From contig JAANBB010000266.1 in the NCBI GenBank assembly GCA_014621425.1, forward strand, positions 1-55,985: 55,985 nt of DNA, read 5' to 3'. Under the pieces are notes generated by a model that was not told where the DNA came from, ran no database searches, and was given only the letters and a program-made list of their open reading frames with translations. Below, in pieces: positions 43,817-53,419 of the stretch. The position numbers and the translations under genes are program-made. Origin of the DNA: Cylindrodendrum hubeiense. Taxonomy: Eukaryota; Ascomycota; Sordariomycetes; Hypocreales; Nectriaceae. Numbering within the stretch: the first letter of the stretch is position 1; every line of letters begins with the position of its first letter.

Positions 43817-44805
43817 CTACACTGTTCCGCTAATACTCAGCTCCCGAATCTCTTGCAGCACTTCTTCAACCCTGAGGTCCAATTGTCCTTCAGCGTACTG
43901 ATCTCTAGTGTCGGCATCCAGGTACTGCTGGACCTGCGCCATGCGCGAGTACGCTTCAGCACAGAAACGAAGCTGGATCTTGACGAGAGCTTCGAAGCTA
44001 GGGTCGAGGTACGGCACGCGGAGGTCGATGAGCTGCGGCAGCTCGGTGCTGAGCTGCTCGTTCAGCTGCTCGTATGCGGCCTTGGCCATCTCCATCTCCT
44101 TTTCGGTGCGGGGCAGCTTCGTGGCATCCTTGTCGGGCTTCTCGGCGAGGCGCTTGACCTTTGCGCGGAGGGCGTCGTAATCTAGGAGCTTGTGGGAGCG
44201 TTTCTTGACGCACTCGTTGACGTCGGGGAAGTAGGCGCAGAAGCGGCCGATAGGGTCAAGGACCGTCGTTCGGTAGGGGCCGTCCAGGGCTTTGATGGTT
44301 TCGGCGTCTAGGTCCTCCACCGCTTGCTTGTAGCTTCTACTCACGCCGTCCTTAGCGCCCGCGTCGCCGTAGAATGCGTCTATTGTCTCGGCGATTCGCA
44401 TTTGCGATGCCGTCATAGCTGGTATTGTTAGCTTCCAGTCACGCTGTCCCAGCACCCATAAACCAACCTCTTAGCGAGTCCAGATATCCCTTTGACTCTT
44501 TTTGTAGTCGCAGCGATGCCGCCTCCATTGTCTTAAATCGTCTAGCCGTGTGTCAGTTGTCGTCTGATGGTCCTGCAAGAGATGCGCTAACCTCTCCTCG
44601 ACTTCATAGTCGCGGTCGTTCGTCTTCTCAACATGACCTTTGGGAATTGGTTAGCTGAGCTCTGACACCTTCGAGTCAAGAGGCCACGTACCCGTCTTCA
44701 TCATCACCTGCGTCGTCGCGCGGTTCACATTCTTCTTGAACCCTATTGTCATGTTAGACCCCTCCTGATTGCGGGGTGATAGCTTTGCCTACCCGCCCAC
44801 GACAT
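43817..44805 (-). CDS. rvs161: BAR-domain protein Rvs161/Hob3
   Basis: Five exons, 44805-44793 (13 bp), 44742-44692, 44637-44592, 44541-44468 and 44418-43817, with introns of 49-54 bp, give 261 residues. The start MSWAGFKKNVNRATTQVMMK, then GHVEKTNDRDYEVEER and LQKESKGYLDSLRAMTASQ, are hallmark Rvs161/Hob3 sequences. The rest is the helical BAR fold (ECVKKRSHKLLDYD, MAQVQQYL). The protein forms a curved dimer, usually with Rvs167, that bends membranes and organises actin during endocytosis and cell fusion. No SH3 domain follows, which separates it from Rvs167. The tiny first exon is supported by phase and by the conserved MSW start. It is divergently transcribed from the peptidyl-tRNA hydrolase gene, 335 bp away. 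Confidence 0.95.
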
Positions 44806-45140
44806 CTTGGCAGACTGATAATCGAAAACTTGGGTTGTCTGGTATGGATGATTCGGTATCCGGACGTCGAAGTCGTCAAACGCGCTGAGGGAGAAAGCTG
44901 TGTTGGGTGCAAGAGGAGTTGGCTGTTGGCACGAGCAAGTTGGACAGTGAGTGACGACAAAACCGGGGCTCAGCCACGAACGAACCCAGCCCAATCGGCT
45001 GATCGACGTCAGCGACGGGGCTGTGCAGCGGTGTCGGGGCTAGTGTTCTTCCGCTGTGGCGTTATTCACGTGACACCGTGTTAAGCCTTCAAACTTGCAA
45101 GTGAGAAGTTACACGGTCTGGTATAGTTCGTCGCGTCAGA
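44806..45140. promoter_or_regulatory. Bidirectional promoter between rvs161 and peptidyl-tRNA hydrolase
   Basis: A compact 335 bp stretch between two outward-facing ATGs. A TCACGTGA-type palindrome (ATTCACGTGACAC at about 45065-45077) lies about 70 bp upstream of the hydrolase start; it contains a CACGTG E-box. Confidence 0.5.
45068..45075. promoter_or_regulatory. TCACGTGA E-box palindrome
   Basis: A perfect 8-bp palindrome with the CACGTG core recognised by Cbf1/SREBP/USF-like bHLH factors, about 66 bp upstream of the peptidyl-tRNA hydrolase ATG. Confidence 0.5.
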
Positions 45141-45737
45141 ATGTTCAGCCCTCGATTTCTCGTTGTCAGTCTTGGCAATCCCTTGCCAAAATATGAGAGC
45201 CTCCATTCGGCCGGTCACTTTGCCCTCAATGGCCTGGCAAAGGTTCTACGACATCCTCCCTTTCACGAGGTGACTCTCGGCAAGCACACATATCTGGTGT
45301 CTCAAGGACCGAAGTACACATTGGTCCAGTCGCCTACGCTTATGAATGTGTCTGGAGGATTTGTTGCTCGCGCATGGCAGGAAATGACCAAACAACATGA
45401 TCCGGCATCCCTCAGCCTCGTGATTGTTCACGATGAACTTGAAAAGGACCTGGGCATTGTGAGACTCACGGCGTGGGATCGAAGTCACAAGGGACATAAC
45501 GGAATCAAGAGCGTCAAGGGTTCGCTCTCGCAGGGCAAATATCCCACTTCGCCATTTGTACGGATTGCTGTCGGCATTGGACGACCAGCGGAGAGGGACG
45601 CCGAGACTGTGAGCCGGTATGTTCTTGATCGGATATCGGGAGAGCAGAGGAGGATCCTGGAGGAAGAAGCGCCTTGGAAAGTTGCGGAGAAGCTCGTCGA
45701 ACTGGAAGACGAATGGAGGAGCGAGGTCAAGTCATGA
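45141..45737 (+). CDS. pth1: Peptidyl-tRNA hydrolase, bacterial (Pth1) type
   Basis: An intronless frame of 198 residues. Family landmarks are VVSLGNPLPKYESLHSAGHFAL (start, with the catalytic-His region HSAGH), SPTLMNVSGG, VIVHDELEKDLG (Asp of the active site) and the GHNGIKS loop, followed by RIAVGIGRP. Pth1 cleaves the ester bond between peptide and tRNA in peptidyl-tRNAs dropped by ribosomes. A hydrophobic/basic start (MFSPRFLVVSLGN) leaves little room for a mitochondrial presequence, so the location (cytosol or mitochondrion) is uncertain. The His-Ser-Ala-Gly-His sequence replaces the bacterial R-H-N-x-G pattern. Length equals the family norm of 180-200 residues. Confidence 0.92.
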   Translation: MFSPRFLVVSLGNPLPKYESLHSAGHFALNGLAKVLRHPPFHEVTLGKHTYLVSQGPKYTLVQSPTLMNVSGGFVARAWQEMTKQHDPASLSLVIVHDELEKDLGIVRLTAWDRSHKGHNGIKSVKGSLSQGKYPTSPFVRIAVGIGRPAERDAETVSRYVLDRISGEQRRILEEEAPWKVAEKLVELEDEWRSEVKS

Positions 45738-47880
45738 CTTGTGCCGATCACCTGTCAAGTGTCACGGCAACCAGATGGTGGGGTGCAAGTCATGCCTGAT
45801 CCTGCGGGGATGTCTCTTCATCCCAACTTTTCCCCACGATAAAGTGCTGGAGAAGTCATTTGGAGACATCAGGCCATAATACCTGTGTGTTCGATTCACC
45901 AACACCATGCGAAGCAAACCCCCACGCCGACGCAACACCTCTGGATCAGCCGCACTCCAAGACATGCATCAGTATAATACACAAAGTACATCAATTGGAT
46001 ACATCAACGCCGCTCCTCAAGTGGGTAGCAATGTAGCATTGGCTACCCTCCACTACTCAAAATTGCCCGGGGTTACTGCGCCCACCAATCCAATCTCATG
46101 AGATACGATCAAACAACAGACTGCAATAATGAGACACACTACGATAGAAGACATGAACAATTCAAGAAGATGCCCAAATCTACAACTGTTTAATCACTTG
46201 GGCATATGGCGCTTACGCATGTCATCAACAAGGGTGACTGCCGTGGGAGGCCGAAACTCACTCCGAACCGGAATGGCTTCAAACATTAACCGGCAACTCG
46301 GCTGAGCTACGAGTATTCAACGGACAAAGGCTGAAATCTGAGCCAGTTTCGCGGGCTTACAAATTCGGCCATGGTTTTGTGCCCCGTCACCTGCACACAT
46401 GGTTGTGTGCGTCGTATCTGGTGCTGGGGCTCTTATCTATACGCTAAACGCGCCACAGGTGAAGCGGAACAGGTTGCAATCCTTTCCAGCATCGTTATCT
46501 GGTCAAGCTGTTGGACAAATTGGAGAGGGCTCGCCGAGCCAATAATGAGATATACGATCCAGACATGGGGTCGAGGTGTGATGCCCTGAGCCGAGAGATC
46601 CGTCATCTGGTGGATTCTGTCGTCCAGCTGAGCCGCTACGCAACCCTTGCATGAGGGTGTGGCAGTAAAGGGAGTTCCTGATAAGGATGCGAAGCTGTTG
46701 GCCTTGGTGCGTATACGATGACGAGGTGCGTGGAGGAGCGTCAGCGAGCGACAGGTCGAGGCGAAGTATGGCTGCGGCGGTGGAGGTCAAGGCGAGCCAA
46801 GAGCAACGGTGTCGTTCGAGCGACAGAATCCAGGAGTCATCGGCGCATCTCGGGCAAGTCACGGCGGCGCAAACATGTTGGTGAAAGGCGGTGATGGTTC
46901 ATGGTCGAGCAGGAATGAAGTCGGAGTAAGCTCAGATGTCGAGAAACGGCCTGACAGTGGCGGGATCAACGTCAACTTAAATATTGCATGGCAGTCAGAT
47001 TTCCCCATCCCATCGAGCGGGAAGTCGCATTCAGACGCCCGCAAGAGGTCCCTCGCAAGGCTGTGCGGGCGCAACATGGTCGATTTCCAACGACGATGGG
47101 CGGCGGGGGCGTATTCGAGACCATGTCGCAGCTGTCACTTATTAGACTACGTCTAAGGAGCACGGAAGACCCTTGGTTTAGCTCTACGACGTGACGGGAT
47201 CCAATTCTCCTCCATCAGAGCCCCGAGACTGCTTCTTCGGCAGCGATGCCGAACTTGAGATTGCAGCCGGGCAAACGCGGGAGCATGAGGAGTCGACATG
47301 ATAACGACTCGCCCTATCCATCTCCCTAGACTTGGCGGTGAGTCCAGCCAAGCGTTTGGGGCTCGCACATGGGCAGTCCAACGGGTTCAGCTCTCAAGAC
47401 ACTCAACGGCAATGCGTCACATGGGGTGTTGCCGTCAGCATTCCGCAAGAAGGATTCCACTTTGGCCCGTCATCAAGACACGGCACGGCTTGGACTCGAG
47501 TTGACTGGCGTCGCATCGAAGCCTGGGAATAAATGATTTGGCGCCGGCAAGGACAAGGATGCCGGGCAGAGGGTGTGGTCCACTGGTCCAAGCCATCCCA
47601 GCCATCCTAAACTAGCTGCTCCACCGACCCTGCCAAGAGATAAGAGCTCAGCCTGGCGACCAATGGGGCCGTCGCCATTCGACCTTCTCCAGAACGAAGA
47701 CTGCGAGGCCGCCTGGTCCGTCCAGAGATAAGGAATCTGCAGCGTCGAGTCGGCTGATGCAGGGCTGCGAGAGGCTTGATGGCGAGGCTTGATGGCGCGG
47801 CGACGCACGTCTGGGGAAGGCGGAACTGCACGCCCTCCTCCGGCCGTGTTGGTGGTGTCCTGCTTGGTGCTTGGTGTCCT

Positions 47881-47912
47881 GCTGCCCTGCTGCCCTGCTG
47901 CCCTGCTGCCCT
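47881..47912. repeat. 8-bp tandem repeat GCTGCCCT x4
   Basis: Four perfect copies, preceded by related GGTGTCCT sequence. Intergenic. Confidence 0.8.
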
Positions 47913-47922
47913 GTGCAAGAGG

Positions 47923-47948
47923 CAGACGCAGATGCAGATGCAGACGCA
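47923..47948. repeat. 6-bp repeat CAGACG/CAGATG
   Basis: Four hexamers (CAGACG, CAGATG, CAGATG, CAGACG) next to the GCTGCCCT repeat. Confidence 0.65.
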
Positions 47949-49212
47949 GGGCAGAGACGGGGAGGCAGTGATAGAGTTTGCTGATAAGCTGGGCACCGGA
48001 CAGAGGACCAGGAAATGGTTTCACGTAAACATGGGAATGAGGGCTTGCGGTTGGATGTCTGTCTGGCCCGGGTCTCAGTTCAGTAGATGAACCTTGGTTG
48101 CGACCACCCACCAGGACGGTTATTGGGGTGCGTCTGTCGCAAATAAGCAGATGCTAAGGTTATTTGGACCGCGTCCCTGGCATCTGGTACAGCACATGAT
48201 TGAAGCTCTGTTTCGGATGTCTTGATGACACGGGTACGACGTTGACTGCATTCGACGGCGATTCCATCTCGATGTCGAGCGCAACTGCACTTTGAGTATA
48301 AGTCCAGTCGCCAGTAAGCCGGTCGTCCAGCGTGACGGGTTCACCTTGGCACTGGCCGCCGAGTTGTCTGTGTGGGGGTTCGTAAGCGGGTCCGCCTTGG
48401 CGAGAACTACACTTGTGGGCATACGGCAGAGGAAGGGAAATCAAGAATGTGAGGGTGCAAGGCGTCTGTCGAACTAAAACTCGTCATTCCGCGCCGGCGA
48501 GCGAACGTGTCTTGCTCGCCTAGCCCGCATTGTCGCTTTCCGCGGTCGGGAGTCGGCTACGGGCAGCGGTTGTTGGACGGCGAGATATGGGTTTGAAAGA
48601 GTCATGGGTCGATGCGTCGATGCGTCGATGGACAAGACATCATCTTGCCTCTTGGCAGACGGGGAATTCCTCCCTCGCCCAGCTCCAGAAACCGGAGCCG
48701 ATGGTGGGGAATCCATGAGCTCCCTCGCATCATGCACCCATCTCCACCACCAAACCTCCACCATCGAGCATCGCATCGCGGTGGAGTTGTGCTCTGGTCA
48801 GCCTACGGCGGTGCGGCAGCATCGGCACTGGGCGCGGAATGGCGTCGCAGCTCGCCTGAGCCTGAGCCTTGAGCATTCCTTCAAGGGAGGGGGGGGGTAC
48901 CCCAGTATCGCAGGATATCCCAGCATCCCAGCGTCAGCCAACTCATTTCTCCGAACCACGTCGACGTGCAACTCGCCGCTGTCCATGTAACTTACTTCGC
49001 ACCAAGGCTCAGCGTCTGCACCGTGTCAGCTTGGCAAAATCCGGGGGTGCTCCGCCTCACGCACGATTCATGTGTCCCAATGAAGCAGTGCGTCTCTTTG
49101 CGTGTGTTCCGCGTCCCCGAGTCGGTGCAAGTCATGTCGACTCGAGCTAAAAGAAGCCCATCACCACGACGCAGAAACTCATTAAAGAAGCACGGCAAAA
49201 TATAACAGCGCC

Positions 49213-49677
49213 AGATAAGGCCCAGCTGCTCCACCCTCCGGCCAACTGCCAAGCCAAGGTCCAAAGCCGGGGGACCTGTGGGAGGGGGGAAGCTTATCAG
49301 TGGGCGCCGTTAAGCCCACGGTGGCGTCGGCTCCGGCTCCATCAGAGTGCCCTCGTACGGATCCTTTTCAGCAAGGCGCCGGACCGGATTCAGACTGAAT
49401 TTACGATAAGCCGTCCATCGAGCCAACGTCGTAATTCCAGCGAAGGGGGGGCTATGAGCGTGAGGCGCATGGCAGGTGCCTGTGTGCGTCTTGCGACTGT
49501 CTCAACCGAACACGGCTTGGACCCGTTTTCGACACGCCGGGAAAAAGGACCATGGGCTTTGTCAGTTATTCCCATTGTGTTGGTCAACGCCGTCGTCGAG
49601 GCGTCTGCCCGGCCGCCAATGCCGGTGCGTGATAGAGAGGAGTCCCTCGGGGCGGCTTATCACCCTTGCCATTATCG
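49213..49677. promoter_or_regulatory. Cluster of GATA (HGATAR) sites upstream of the ammonium permease
   Basis: Six HGATAR matches: AGATAAG 49213-49219, CTTATCA 49293-49299, CGATAAG 49404-49410, TGATAG 49630-49635, CTTATCA 49656-49662 and TTATCG 49672-49677. AreA/NIT2 GATA factors bind such sites and activate ammonium transporter genes when nitrogen is limiting. The cluster is 0.86-1.33 kb upstream of the ATG. Binding is inferred, not shown. Confidence 0.5.
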
Positions 49678-50044
49678 TCGCGCAGATTGAAAGACCTGGA
49701 TCGCGGCTTGGCTATTCTTGGGACGTGAGACCCCGACGCCTTGGAACTTTGGAACACGACCTTGGTACGCCCTCAACTCACACGGCCAACGTGGCTGCAC
49801 ACATGGGCGGATGAATAACATCCGACCAAATAACCTTACCGACTACAGTACGAATACTCTATCTTGAGATCCCATCCATCCGTCCATCCAGCCCTCGTCC
49901 TCAGCTGCAACTGCAACCGCAACACACACAGCACCGGCAAGGGGGGTGGCCCTTAACCCAAGCAACACTGGTCAAGACGCAGGACTGGTCAATATTGGCC
50001 CGGCATCCCACTGCTAATTACCTGCGACTCGCCCTTCCAGAAGT

Positions 50045-50061
50045 ACTCCGTACTCGGTACA
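50045..50061. repeat. TACTCCGTACTCGGTAC element
   Basis: A relative of the GTACTCCGTACTCCGTA-type string; the complement of the element at 31072-31092. About 490 bp upstream of the permease start. Confidence 0.5.
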
Positions 50062-50539
50062 CGCACACGCATTCACCTTAATTAGTCGCTCGCCAGAACC
50101 ATGAACCATGGGCGTCCTATCACGACGCTTCCCCCACACCTCTCCCGCACGCCTCCCCCCCTTGTCACAGCCACCCACCTCACTCACTCCCCTAGTCCCT
50201 CTCGGGGATCGCTGGGCGTGTCTTGGGTCTGTCTCTGGACCTTGTCCCGTGTGGCCTGCATCTGCGTCAGTCTCCGCGAGCTACTCTTCGTTGCCCTCCG
50301 TCCCACCACGACTTCATTATTTGCTGGCTGCCCCGGTCAATCCGTCCGTCCATATCTATTTAGACTTCTGGGTCCCCGGACCTGGTCGCCGTTTTTCTTC
50401 TCTTCCCTCGCCCATCACTCCTTTCAGTCTTCCTCTTCAAGCTCCCCTCCTTTCATCTCGGGCAGAGGATCGAGGGTTTTGGAACTGAAATCCGGTCCGA
50501 CAACAACAGGAAGCCTTCGACAACTCGCCGCCGCCCATC

Positions 50540-52111
50540 ATGTCGCTCGAGTACAACGGTACGACCGACAAGGCCGATGATGGCTACTCATCCCATGTCC
50601 ACGATCTCAATGAGTTCTACGACGTATGTTGACTCACTTACACGCGCCCCCAATGAGAGCTTCATCCAGCTAACACCGTGTCTCCCAGACCGGCCACCTG
50701 ACCTTCCTCACCATGAGCGCCGTTCTCGTGCTGCTCATGATTCCCGGTGTCGGCTTCTTCTACAGCGGTCTCGCCCGTCGCAAGTCGGCCCTCTCGCTCA
50801 TCCTCCTTTCCATGGTGTCGGTGGCCGTCATCAGTTTCCAGTGGTTCTTCTGGGGTTACTCCTTGACCTTCTCCCGCACTGGAAATGCCTTCCTCGGTGA
50901 CCTGACCCAGTTCGGTCTCATGAAGACCGTTGGCCAGCCCAACGGCTCTTCTGCTCTCCCTGATATCCTGTTCTGCCTGTACCAGGGCATGTTCGCCGCC
51001 ATTACGTGAGTCTGCTCTCCGCATTGTTTCTGCAGCACGCGACTAACATTCGCATAGCCCTGCCCTCGCCATTGGCGCTGTTGCGGACCGTGGCCGCATG
51101 CTCCCCGCCATCGTCTTCATGTTCCTGTGGTCGACCGTCGTCTACGACCCCATCGCCTACTGGACCTGGAACGCCAACGGCTGGCTCTTCAACCTCCCCA
51201 GCTACGACTTCGCTGGTGGAGGTCCCGTCCACATCTCGTCCGGCACCTGCGCCCTCGCCTACAGCCTGATGCTCGGAAAGCGCACCGGATACAACCGCAA
51301 CAACGGCCTCCCCTACCGCCCCCACAACGTCACCCACGTCGTCCTCGGAACGGTCTTCCTCTGGGTCGGCTGGTTCGGCTTCAACGGTGGTTCCGCCCTC
51401 GCCATGAACATCCGCGCCATCATGGCCTGCTTCGTCACCAACCTGGCTGCCTCGTGCGGTGGCATCGCCTGGATGCTCCTCGATTACCGTCTGGAGAAGA
51501 AGTGGAGCACCGTCGGCTTCTGCTCCGGTGCCATCTGCGGTCTCGTTGCCATTACTCCCGCTGCTGGTTTCGTCAAGCCCTGGGCTGCCGTCATCATCGG
51601 TGTCTGCGGTGGCATCATCTGCAACTTCGCCACCAAGCTCAAGTTCGTCATCGGTGTCGATGATGGTCTCGATATCTTTGCCGTCCACGGTGTTGGTGGC
51701 ATGGTTGGAAACATCCTGACCGGTATCTTTGGAACGTGAGTCTACATCATCGCCTTCTTCCCTCTGTAACAGCAGCTAACCCCTATCTTCAGTGCTACCA
51801 TTGCCAACCTCGACGGTGGTGAGTACGACCCCATCGGCTGGGTCGACTCCAACTGGGTCCAGCTGGGTTACCAGATTGCCGGCTCCCTCGCCGCTTTCGC
51901 CTGGTCCTTCACCCTGACCTGCCTCCTGCTCTTCCTCATGAACCTCATTCCCGGCCTGTCCCTGCGTGTTTCTGCTGAGGAGGAGGAGCTTGGTCTCGAT
52001 GACGGCCAACTTGGCGAGTTCGCCTACGACTACGTCGAGGTCACCCGCCAGATCGGCACCAGCGCCAACCACTCCGAGACTGAGCTCGCTACCGGCAGCG
52101 AGAAGGCCTAA
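50540..52111 (+). CDS. Ammonium transporter (Mep2/Amt family)
   Basis: Exons 50540-50623, 50689-51005, 51058-51735 and 51793-52111 (introns 65, 52 and 57 bp) encode 465 residues with eleven expected membrane helices. Family signatures are GVGFFYSGLARRKSAL (about 42-57), FQWFFWGYSL, AIGAVADRGRMLPAIVFMFLW, and the pore twin histidines: His 192 in GGGPVHISSG and His 344 in DIFAVHGVGGMVGN. Presence of His at the first position is typical of Mep2-like and bacterial AmtB proteins rather than Mep1/Mep3, where Glu replaces it. The protein imports ammonium at the plasma membrane; Mep2 types can also act as nitrogen sensors. The C-terminus (LGEFAYDYVE...) holds the conserved cytosolic segment. Codon use is strongly biased to C-ending codons, consistent with high expression. 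GATA sites upstream suggest nitrogen control. Confidence 0.95.
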
Positions 52112-52465
52112 GCGTCTTCTTGCCTGGCCGTGTCTTTGCTGTTGTATGACGGGGGCGTTGACGTCTTCCTTACGAAGATGTGGAGAGAGATGTTAGATAC
52201 CACAATACTTTTTTACTAGTTTTCTCCTGAGTAGTATACGCTCATTCACCAAACCATCAACCAGCATAGAACAATTGTATACCCGTTTTAATTGAGTTGA
52301 TAATCATTACTTTCTCCAACACTTGGCCCTTTCTTGCATCCATTGCTCCCACGTAAAAGTCCTAGGCGAAACAGCAACCCATCCTGCATGTAGCTTACGA
52401 CGACTTAGACGTCCAAGCCTCCATATGCGCCCCGACACAAAATGCCCCCAATCTGACATGCCTAC

Positions 52466-52512
52466 GCAGCACACAAAAGCACACACAGACACACAATCAC
52501 ACACACGCACAC
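52466..52512. repeat. CA-rich microsatellite
   Basis: Imperfect (CA)n interrupted by GA, AT and CG steps, in the 3' region downstream of the permease gene. Confidence 0.6.
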
Positions 52513-52558
52513 CGCATCTCCTCATCTGTCTGGGGAAAACGCCACCATAGGGCTCGGA

Positions 52559-52666
52559 GCCGTCGGAAGGCCCTGCGGCTTCGGTGCTGACATTGCGAAT
52601 GCCGTGCACATGGCCGTCGGAAGGCCCTGCGGCTTCGGTGCTGACATTGCGAATGCCGTGCACATG
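52559..52666. repeat. Perfect tandem duplication of a 54-bp unit
   Basis: Copy 1 52559-52612 and copy 2 52613-52666 are identical over all 54 positions; both begin GCCGTCGGAAGG and end GTGCACATG. Identity implies a recent event or an assembly artefact. Confidence 0.93.
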
Positions 52667-53419
52667 CAGACGGGAGTTCTCTATGGTCGACTTTCGATCT
52701 CGGCATGGAATGATCGTCGCACGACGGCACACACCGTGTGCCGGCGTCTGACATACAGCTATGCACGCCAAGAAGGATCCAAGGAGATGGCTACATGCGG
52801 GTGTTTGTACGTGTGTAGCTGACCGGCGAGTAAGACCATGCCACAGAAGCACAGCAACGACATGATATTCAACAAGTGTACCTCAGGGGTTGGTAAAAGT
52901 GTGAATTCCAGAGTCCATTGGGCGAGCCCCTTTCCATCCGAGAGCAATATCGTGTACCATAATTCTATCTCATATTCGGTCCCCCTTTGTCCCAATTCCG
53001 CACCGTCCCTCGCGGGCCAGCCCTGCCTGTTGCTACTGCAAACCAATGCTCAGAAACAAACACAAATACACCAGGGCGCCGTTGCGATGCGAAGCGTTCT
53101 GCGCTACGTTGCATGCTGCCCGCTCCCCCTGTGTGATCCTGCGGTGGTATTCATCTTCTTTGCCGTCGAGTCGTTTTCGCAAATTGCGACATGCCAAACA
53201 CAAAAACTCCCCCCGATACGCTATGTTCGTCTAAGCATCCCGTGCGTCCGAGGCACACATATTCTAACTCCTTCAAAGCGTGTGAGCTTACATCAAGCTT
53301 GCCGGTATCAATAAGAATCAAGCATACCGTGCAGAGGGGTGCTTCCCCAAAAGCAGATACTAATAGCATCGTCATATTCGTTCAACCCCGGTAGTAGAGA
53401 GTAATTATGCCGGTTCGGC

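Larger units (their letters stand above)
45738..50539. other. 4.8-kb intergenic region upstream of the ammonium permease gene
   Basis: No gene is supported. Short frames are present throughout but overlap on both strands, including a low-complexity minus-strand frame at 47473-48111. Microsatellites lie at 47881-47912 and 47923-47948, and at least six GATA sites cluster between 49213 and 49677. The last ~450 bp before the permease ATG are strongly CT-rich, as in fungal 5' leaders. A long promoter with distal nitrogen-response sites, or an unannotated non-coding transcript, would both fit. Confidence 0.5.
52112..53419. other. Convergent 3' region between ammonium permease and grr1
   Basis: 1.3 kb between two facing stop codons. 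It includes a CA-rich tract (about 52466-52512) and a perfect 54-bp duplication (52559-52666). The minus-strand frame spanning the duplication (52307-52852) is rejected as a gene. Confidence 0.5.

Noticed and set aside
45886..45903. B-box-like GTTCGATTC
   Set aside because: No A box or cloverleaf could be drawn around it.
47473..48111. Minus-strand frame of 212 codons in the 4.8-kb intergenic region
   Set aside because: Low complexity, spans the GCTGCCCT repeat, no domain and no plausible splice structure.
51002..51688. Minus-strand acidic frame opposite the ammonium transporter
   Set aside because: Shadow of a strongly C-ending codon bias in the permease exon.
52307..52852. Minus-strand frame of 181 codons containing the 54-bp duplication
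   Set aside because: Lies in the 3' region of the permease, has CA-repeat-derived Val/Cys-rich sequence, and no recognisable motif. The duplication is in frame only because 54 is a multiple of 3.
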